A DNA stretch of 40,433 bases from SYFY01 sp031385325. Its GTDB lineage: Bacteria; Pseudomonadota; Gammaproteobacteria; Pseudomonadales; Azotimanducaceae. The stretch covers positions 1 through 40,433 of the forward strand of contig JANNBJ010000230.1 in assembly GCA_031385325.1 (NCBI GenBank), in the 5' to 3' direction. The notes beneath the pieces were generated by a model. The model saw nothing but the letters and a program-made list of their open reading frames with translations, was not told the DNA's origin and did not search any database. Both the position numbers and the translations under genes were made by a program. Each line of letters starts with the position of its first letter. The stretch's first letter is position 1. Positions 34,871 through 40,433 of this stretch are shown piece by piece.

Positions 34871-34947
34871 TGGTGCACCCGGCTGGATTCGAACCAGCAA
34901 TCCCCAGCTTCGTAGGCTGGTGCCTTATCCAATTTGGCCACGGATGC
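34871..34947 (-). tRNA. tRNA-Arg (anticodon ACG)
   Basis: A 77-base cloverleaf with encoded CCA: acceptor GCATCCG/CGGGTGC, anticodon arm CCAGC-CTACGAA-GCTGG, T-arm with GGTTCGAATCC. Anticodon ACG (inosine-modified) reads CGU/CGC/CGA. It has a very good promoter upstream (34965-34993). Confidence 0.97.
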
Positions 34948-34964
34948 TGCGCAAAAGGGCGGCC

Positions 34965-34993
34965 ATTATGGTGAGGCGCTCCGGACAGGTCAA
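34965..34993 (-). promoter_or_regulatory. Sigma-70 promoter of tRNA-Arg(ACG)
   Basis: On the minus strand, TTGACC (34988-34993), a 17-base spacer and CATAAT (34965-34970) lie 17 bases before the tRNA. Five of six matches in each hexamer and an ideal spacing. Confidence 0.85.
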
Positions 34994-35084
34994 CGAGCAG
35001 ACTCCCCGCCGTCAAATAATCTGTTCTTCCTGACAATGAATGTTCCATTATTGACCACCACAAAATGCCTGGGAGTGAACAGAC

Positions 35085-35999
35085 ATGACCACGCGCGTCG
35101 CTGCCATCGATCATCTGTCTGCGGACACCGATACTGATGTCATTGCCGAACGGCTCACTCGGGACGGGGCAGTCATCATCGACGGACTGGCCGACCCTGC
35201 CCTCCTCGCTCGCGTGCGGACCGAGATCATGCCCTTTGTTGAAGCGACGTCTGCTGGTCGTGATGATTTCACCGGTCGTCAGACCACACGCACTGGCGCT
35301 TTGGTCGCCCGTTCGCCGGCTTGTCGCGAACTGGTGATGCAGCCTTTCATCATGGCGAGCTGTCAAAAATTTCTTGGCCCTTTCACGGATCGCATCCAGT
35401 TGCATCTGACACAGGTCATCCGGATCAGACCCGGACAGGGTGAACAACCGCTGCATCGTGATCGCCTGGCGTGGGGAGGATTTTTGCCACGCAACCTCGA
35501 GCCCCAGTTCAACACCATCTGGGCGCTGACGGATTTCACCTACGAAAACGGTGCCACCCGCGTCGTGCCGGGTTCCAATACGTGGCCTGACGACCGCAAG
35601 GCCGAGCACGATGAAACAGGTTTTGCAGAGATGAAAGCTGGTTCCGTCCTCATCTACTCAGGCTCAGTGATCCACTCCGGTGGCCGGAATCAGTCCACCC
35701 AGGATCGTATCGGCATCAATATCACCTATTGCCTCGGCTGGCTCCGGCAGGAGGAAAACCAGTACTTGTCGTGTCCGCCTCACATCGCGAAGACTCTTGA
35801 TCCAGAACTGCGGGCGCTGCTGGGGTACTCCATGGGATCTTACGCGCTGGGTTATTTCACACCGCCCATGGATCCTGGCGAAGGGCCGGAGATCGTACCG
35901 CCGGATTTCCTGTTCAATGGCAAGGTTACCGGCTGGGGTGCCGAGTTGTATGAGCAGGTCAGCGCCAGAGTCCGCTACCAGTTGGGCGACAAGCCATAG
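35085..35999 (+). CDS. Phytanoyl-CoA dioxygenase (PhyH) family enzyme
   Basis: A 304-residue Fe(II)/2-oxoglutarate oxygenase with the cupin-type double-stranded helix. The metal triad is H124-x-D126 (PLHRDRL) and H197 (SVIHSGG), and R207 (QDRIGIN) can bind 2-oxoglutarate. GASRVVPGSN-like GATRVVPGSN (156-165) is typical of PhyH. GGGAG lies about ten bases before the ATG. It starts a plus-strand run with an ABM monooxygenase, TonB receptor and P450, suggesting hydroxylation of a lipid-like substrate; the true substrate is unknown. Confidence 0.88.
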   Translation: MTTRVAAIDHLSADTDTDVIAERLTRDGAVIIDGLADPALLARVRTEIMPFVEATSAGRDDFTGRQTTRTGALVARSPACRELVMQPFIMASCQKFLGPFTDRIQLHLTQVIRIRPGQGEQPLHRDRLAWGGFLPRNLEPQFNTIWALTDFTYENGATRVVPGSNTWPDDRKAEHDETGFAEMKAGSVLIYSGSVIHSGGRNQSTQDRIGINITYCLGWLRQEENQYLSCPPHIAKTLDPELRALLGYSMGSYALGYFTPPMDPGEGPEIVPPDFLFNGKVTGWGAELYEQVSARVRYQLGDKP

Positions 36000-36075
36000 G
36001 TTGGCTGGGCACAAACGGTTTATCAGCCAGCACCAAAGCTGCGGTCAAATTGAAATCGAAACAGGAGAATGTGCC

Positions 36076-36378
36076 ATGTTTATCGCGATGAACCGGTTCC
36101 GCATCACCAAGGGGTTTGAGGACGGATTTGAAAAAATCTGGCGGGAAAGAGAGTCGTTCCTCGATGGTGTTCCCGGCTTCACCGGATTCCATCTCCTCAA
36201 AGGGCCAACCAGAGAAGATCACGTGCTCTATGCCTCGCACAGCACCTGGGAATCCAGGGCTGCATTTGTTGCGTGGACTGAGTCGGACAACTTTCGTCGC
36301 GCTCACGCCCAGGCCTCGGCACCAAAAGGTACGTATCTCGGCCATCCGGACCTGGAGACGTTCGAATCCGTCCTCTAA
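36076..36378 (+). CDS. ABM-domain monooxygenase (IsdG/HmuQ-like)
   Basis: A 100-residue dimeric ferredoxin-like alpha-beta barrel protein. It begins MFIAMNRFRITKGFEDGFE and has VPGFTGFHLLKGPTREDHVL, with GHPDLETFE at the end. Close relatives include the rhizobial heme-degrading HmuQ/HmuD proteins and antibiotic-biosynthesis monooxygenases; the adjacent TonB receptor allows a heme role, but quinol or other oxidation fits too. AGGAG precedes the ATG at 36076. I ignore the longer frame from 35680. Gap of 76 bp after PhyH. Confidence 0.82.
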   Translation: MFIAMNRFRITKGFEDGFEKIWRERESFLDGVPGFTGFHLLKGPTREDHVLYASHSTWESRAAFVAWTESDNFRRAHAQASAPKGTYLGHPDLETFESVL

Positions 36379-36565
36379 AACCGTCAGATATGATTGTTCT
36401 GCTTCCATGTCGATGAAAATTGATTTATACATTGGGCTGGTTCGAACGCCATGTCGGCACGGGAGAGGTTTCGACAAGGCCGGGGTGTTTAGCAGTCACG
36501 CATCGACCTGATTTTTCTCCGCCTTTTGCGCGTTTGTATCTCAAACACAAGTGGGAGAGATTCAC

Positions 36566-39082
36566 ATGGTTCATCAATCGGGAATAGCACCCGGAACCTG
36601 CCCCCGTCCGACCATACGCCGAAAGCTTGCAGCCATTGGGTTGACGAGCACGGCGCTGGTGGCAGCAATGGCAGGATTCGGGTTCGGCAGTTCGTCAGCA
36701 TTTGCTGCAGAAGGCGCAAATTCACTGGCTATCGAGGAGATCGTCGTCACCGCACGAAAGCGCGAAGAGCGACTGGTTGACACACCGGTGGCCGTCGCTG
36801 CCCTCGGCGCCGAGGAGATCGAGCGATACAACACTCGAGACCTCGATCAGCTGACATCTCGAATTCCGGGCGTCCAGATCGCACACGGTGCGGGTGGTGG
36901 AGCAGGCGGAAGTATCGCGATTCGTGGGGTCGGCAACCTGGCAGTCGACTACGGTGCAGACCAACCCGTATCGCTGGTGATCGACGGCATGTCATTCAGC
37001 CGCGGCCACATGCTCGATACCGGCTTTTTTGATATCCAGTCGGTTGAAGTGCTGAAAGGTCCGCAGGCACTGTTCTTCGGCAAGAACAGCCCGGCCGGTG
37101 TCGTTGCAGTTACCAGCGTCACTCCGGAAGTCGGTGCAGAGATGCAAGGCTTTGCGCGTACCTCCTACGAATTCAGGACCGAAGATCCGGTACTCGAAGC
37201 CGCCCTGTCGATGCCCATTGGCGACACGCTCGCGGTTCGCCTGGCAGGCCGCTACCAGAACATGCAGGGTGGATATCTCAAGAACACCGCGCAGCCACTG
37301 AACACCACGGCGCTCAACAGTGGGCCATCACGTGGCGCATCCTACGATGAGTATCCAAAGCAGGATCAACGTGTGGTTCGTTTGACTACCGTCTGGGAAC
37401 CGGTGGATAACTTCGACGCAACCCTCAAGTTCTTCCGATCATTCTCCAAGCAGAATGATGGCGGACGTACCGTGCTGTACTCGTGCGCGGATGGCCCGGG
37501 AAGGAACCCCTACTACCTGTTCCTGCCCGATCCAACGCAGACTTGTCCGAACAACAAACCACAGCTCAAGCGCAATGGCGGGCTGCCTCCGGCGGCGATT
37601 GCCAACAATCATCCCCGCCTGGATGAAGACGCTCGGTTCTTCAACAAGCTGGATAACCAGGTCATTACGCTCGAGATGAATCTTGATCTGGAAAACTTCA
37701 AGCTGACGTCAGTTACGGGTGTGTGGGACTACCGTCACCGTGAGTACACCAACTACGACTACACCAGCTACGGCATCGTCGTTTCCAAACAAGGTGAAGG
37801 TGGTTCCTCGTGGACTGAAGAGCTCAGACTGCAGTCGCAATTTGATGGTCCGGTGAACGTCATGCTCGGCGCTTTCTATGAAGACAGTCAGCGTGATCTG
37901 GATGCTCCGGTGCAGATTCTGCCGAACGCATTCTTCGGTGGTCCGGATCTGAGTCCTACCAGCATCTATCCAGGCACCAGCATCAACTACCACCAGCACT
38001 GGGAAAACAACATCGAGAGTTACTCGCTGTTCGGCAGTCTCGACTGGCAGCTCAATGATCAGTGGCTGGTTTCCGGTGGAGCACGTTACACCAACGAAAA
38101 GCGCGACTCTTTTGGTGGCAACATCTACCAGCGTGGCTTTGCAGCATTTTCGCCAGGTGGCCTCTTTTACGCGCCGAAGGGCAAGTCAGACAACGTGTCT
38201 CCTGAACTCACCGTCAGCTGGACACCCGTTGATGACATGATGATCTACGTCGCCTACAAGACCGGCTTCCAGTCATTCGGCATTTCCAACCCCGGCACGG
38301 TGCCGCGATTTCCGGTCGTGACACCTGAAGTCATCGACGACTACTTCATCTTCGATGAAACCGAGGTCGATGGGTTCGAAGCCGGGATCAAGGGCTACTA
38401 TCTGGATGGAAGGCTCTCGGCTGACGTGATTATCTTCAGCTATGAGTTCAAGGATCTGCAGGTTGCCGTATTCGATTCTGTCACGACGACGTTCTCTACC
38501 CAGAACGCTGCCGTGGCATCGAATGATGGCATTGAAATCCAGACCACCTTCCAGGCTACCGAGGCACTTCAGTTGCGGTTGGCTGGACAGTACAGCAAGC
38601 TCAAGTTCGACGAGTTCGCCGATGCCGCTTGCCATACCGCACAACTCGTTGTCGCGACCGGTCCGGGATGTCACATCGGGCCGAAGGGCGCGCCCATTCA
38701 GGATCTGTCCGGCAAGCGTTACGGTGGTCCACCACTTCAAGTCAACGTGGGTGCAACGTTTGACACCATGCTGACGTCCACCTGGGGTCTTGAGTTGACG
38801 GCTGACGTGATCCACTACAACAAAGGCTACAAAAATCGCGGACAGCCCAATACCGACATCGATGCACGCACGCTCACGAACCTCGCGGCGCGCCTGTATC
38901 AGTCTGATGGCCCTTGGGAACTTGGCTTGATCTGTTCCAACTGCACGAACGAACTGTACGTGACCAGCATTGGTGACAAGCCACTGCAAAAAACGATTCC
39001 CGGCACCGGAATCTCTGACCTGACAGGCAGCATTGGCTACCCTCGTCTGATCACCGCTCAACTGACTTATAACCTCAACTAG
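36566..39082 (+). CDS. TonB-dependent outer-membrane receptor
   Basis: An 838-residue active transporter: signal peptide (cut near residue 46-47 after AFA), TonB-box-like IEEIVVTARKREE at about 55-67, plug domain with DTPVAVAAL, QLTSRIPGV and VEVLKGPQALFFGKNSPAG, then the 22-strand barrel ending RLITAQLTYNLN. The usual final aromatic residue of barrel proteins is missing; the last residue is Asn. GGGAGA lies seven bases before the ATG. Receptors of this broad group import siderophores, sugars or lipophilic compounds; neighbours suggest a substrate for PhyH or P450. Followed by a strong terminator. Confidence 0.92.
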   Translation: MVHQSGIAPGTCPRPTIRRKLAAIGLTSTALVAAMAGFGFGSSSAFAAEGANSLAIEEIVVTARKREERLVDTPVAVAALGAEEIERYNTRDLDQLTSRIPGVQIAHGAGGGAGGSIAIRGVGNLAVDYGADQPVSLVIDGMSFSRGHMLDTGFFDIQSVEVLKGPQALFFGKNSPAGVVAVTSVTPEVGAEMQGFARTSYEFRTEDPVLEAALSMPIGDTLAVRLAGRYQNMQGGYLKNTAQPLNTTALNSGPSRGASYDEYPKQDQRVVRLTTVWEPVDNFDATLKFFRSFSKQNDGGRTVLYSCADGPGRNPYYLFLPDPTQTCPNNKPQLKRNGGLPPAAIANNHPRLDEDARFFNKLDNQVITLEMNLDLENFKLTSVTGVWDYRHREYTNYDYTSYGIVVSKQGEGGSSWTEELRLQSQFDGPVNVMLGAFYEDSQRDLDAPVQILPNAFFGGPDLSPTSIYPGTSINYHQHWENNIESYSLFGSLDWQLNDQWLVSGGARYTNEKRDSFGGNIYQRGFAAFSPGGLFYAPKGKSDNVSPELTVSWTPVDDMMIYVAYKTGFQSFGISNPGTVPRFPVVTPEVIDDYFIFDETEVDGFEAGIKGYYLDGRLSADVIIFSYEFKDLQVAVFDSVTTTFSTQNAAVASNDGIEIQTTFQATEALQLRLAGQYSKLKFDEFADAACHTAQLVVATGPGCHIGPKGAPIQDLSGKRYGGPPLQVNVGATFDTMLTSTWGLELTADVIHYNKGYKNRGQPNTDIDARTLTNLAARLYQSDGPWELGLICSNCTNELYVTSIGDKPLQKTIPGTGISDLTGSIGYPRLITAQLTYNLN

Positions 39083-39101
39083 TCAGCGCGGTCTGCAACA
39101 A

Positions 39102-39131
39102 GGCGACTCCAGCGATGGAGTCGCCTTTTTT
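39102..39131 (+). terminator. Intrinsic terminator after the TonB receptor
   Basis: A 10-bp perfect stem (GGCGACTCCA/TGGAGTCGCC) with GNRA loop GCGA and six Ts. It separates the receptor from the P450 start 46 bases further on, so the P450 depends on read-through or an unseen promoter. Confidence 0.92.
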
Positions 39132-39176
39132 CCTTGCACAGCCGCCACTGCCCGGGCAACTCCAGGAGTTCGAATC

Positions 39177-40433
39177 ATGACGACAGCCAAACCGTCGGCC
39201 TGTCCGTTCAAACAAGCGGCCGACATCGACTTCATGGACCCGGTAGTGCAGGAAAACTGGTTCGATGCCTATAACGTGCTACGCAATGAGGCGCCGATCT
39301 ACTTCATGCCCCAAACCGGCATGACTGTACTGACCCGGTACGACGACATCGAGTACGTGTTGCGCCGTCCGAGTCTGTTTACCGCCGGCCCCGACGTGCA
39401 AGACACTGAACCGTTGATCAAATTTCCAGAGGCGCTGGCACTCTACGAACAAAAAGGCTGGCGACGATACACCGCGCTGGGCGAAAACCTGCCGAAGCAC
39501 AAACACTATCGTGCGCTGGTTGACCCAAAACTCACATTGTCGGCAATCAAGACAAAGGAACCATTCATCCGGGGTGTCATCAACGAACTGATCGACACCT
39601 GGATCGACAAGGGTGAAATCGAATTCATGAAGGAATTCGCCGAGCCCCTGCCGATGATCGTTATCGGCGAATTGCTCGGATTTCCACGCATGGATCTACC
39701 CATGCTGAAAGAGTGGTCCTATGCGTGGGTCTTGCCGTTTTCAAGAGGCCTGACCCTGGAACGCGAAATCTGGGCAGTTGAAAAACACATCGAATTGCAG
39801 CACTACATTCACGACACCATCAAGGCCAAGCGGCGCCGACCGGCCGACGACATCATCACCCATCTCACCACTGTGGAACTGGAAGATGTCGATCTGGGTC
39901 ACAAACGCCCGTTGACCGATACCGAAATCATCGGCATCACCGATCACCTGCTGATCGGTGGCAACGAAACCACAACCTTTGCGCTCGCGAACGGTTTGTG
40001 GCTCCTGTTCAGAAACCCGGAGGTCTATGCCGCTCTGCAGGCAGACCGCGGCAAGATCAGGAATTGGGTTGAAGAAGTGCTGCGCATCGAATCGCCAACT
40101 CAAGGCCTGTTTCGCCATGTGGTGCAGGACACTGACATCAATGGTTTCAAACTGGCCAGGGGAGCGATCCTCTCCATTCGCTACGGTGCCGGGAACCATG
40201 ATCCGGAGCGATTTCCCGAGCCAACCAACCCGGACCTGGAGCGGAAGAATGCCGGTAGGCATCTGGCCTTCGGGTTGGGTGAACATGTGTGTCCGGGCGC
40301 AACGCTCTCCCGTTACGAACAGTGGCTGGCGTGGGAAATCCTGCTCGAGCGTGTGCCGAACATGCGACCGGTACCGGACCAGGACGATTACAGCCATGTT
40401 CCGGGCTTCTGGCTGCGTGCACTGAAGTCGATT
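39177..40433 (+). CDS. Cytochrome P450 (3' end beyond window)
   Basis: A bacterial class-I type P450 of at least 419 residues, open to the last base. Motifs: I-helix oxygen groove GGNETT (261-266), ExxR E300-x-x-R303, and heme ligand C372 in AFGLGEHVCPG. No membrane anchor, so soluble; it needs ferredoxin and reductase from elsewhere. AGGAG lies eight bases before the ATG and is part of a small self-complementary run AACTC-CAG-GAGTT (39158-39170). It is the most downstream member of the PhyH-ABM-TonB group and likely hydroxylates an imported lipid or terpene-like molecule; the substrate is not determinable. Confidence 0.93.
   Translation, partial: MTTAKPSACPFKQAADIDFMDPVVQENWFDAYNVLRNEAPIYFMPQTGMTVLTRYDDIEYVLRRPSLFTAGPDVQDTEPLIKFPEALALYEQKGWRRYTALGENLPKHKHYRALVDPKLTLSAIKTKEPFIRGVINELIDTWIDKGEIEFMKEFAEPLPMIVIGELLGFPRMDLPMLKEWSYAWVLPFSRGLTLEREIWAVEKHIELQHYIHDTIKAKRRRPADDIITHLTTVELEDVDLGHKRPLTDTEIIGITDHLLIGGNETTTFALANGLWLLFRNPEVYAALQADRGKIRNWVEEVLRIESPTQGLFRHVVQDTDINGFKLARGAILSIRYGAGNHDPERFPEPTNPDLERKNAGRHLAFGLGEHVCPGATLSRYEQWLAWEILLERVPNMRPVPDQDDYSHVPGFWLRALKSI

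Noticed and set aside
1..40433. Prophage, insertion sequences or a CRISPR array
   Set aside because: No integrase, transposase, terminal repeats, spacer arrays or phage genes are seen; the two tRNA genes have intact 3' ends with no repeat of them in the window that I noticed.

Overview
The window reads as chromosomal DNA of an aerobic, heterotrophic gammaproteobacterium. The basis is the gene set and family resemblance: ETF/ETF-ubiquinone oxidoreductase, MoaA, MurF, a 67K-type SppA, glutathione reductase, a DUF1285 protein, an RlmI-type methyltransferase, a DeaD-type helicase with a DbpA-like RNA-binding domain, outer-membrane barrels, and tRNA genes with encoded CCA. No genus can be named from sequence alone. 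I see no prophage, transposase, CRISPR array or integrase, so this is a mosaic of core genes and small catabolic modules.

Region by region. 1-2939: etfBA (minus) diverges from the ETF-quinone oxidoreductase (plus), which together pass electrons from acyl-CoA and related dehydrogenases to quinone. 2972-6728: a minus-strand run of murF, moaA, a lipoprotein and a DUF1285 protein, broken between murF and moaA by a plus-strand terminator and folded RNA that look like an orphan small RNA. 6843-11474: sppA, then a gor-alkaline phosphatase operon on the other strand. 11475-14475: an intergenic stretch with hairpins, a family-4-like glycosyltransferase and a MatB-type malonyl-CoA synthetase. 14476-17729: a second candidate small RNA, then a five-gene minus-strand run of a membrane protein, two unknown exported proteins, an exported TPR protein and a double-hotdog thioesterase. 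17764-21707: a secreted PQQ-type aldose dehydrogenase, a thiolase/DUF35 pair and a second glycosyltransferase. 21696-24306: a small SnoaL-like remnant with a CTG start, a GlxA-type AraC regulator, and a divergent exported DJ-1/PfpI protein broken by a one-base frameshift, followed by a short tandem repeat. 24328-27961: a second PQQ-type dehydrogenase, an LLM-class oxidoreductase, a VOC protein and a DUF1761 membrane protein. 28064-31557: tRNA-Arg(CCT), the helicase, and rlmI convergent with it. 31559-34947: a SPOR-CBM9-DUF5916 outer-membrane protein, a small membrane protein and tRNA-Arg(ACG). 35085-end: a plus-strand module of a phytanoyl-CoA-dioxygenase-like enzyme, an ABM/IsdG-like monooxygenase, a TonB-dependent receptor and a cytochrome P450.

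How it fits together: the ETF system, MatB, thioesterase, thiolase/DUF35, LLM oxidoreductase, P450 and Fe(II) dioxygenase suggest catabolism of lipophilic or acyl-CoA-linked compounds, with the TonB receptor as the likely import gate. The least explained signals are the two orphan plus-strand RNA candidates, the exported TPR operon, the SPOR-fused barrel and the DJ-1 regulator/exported DJ-1 pair.
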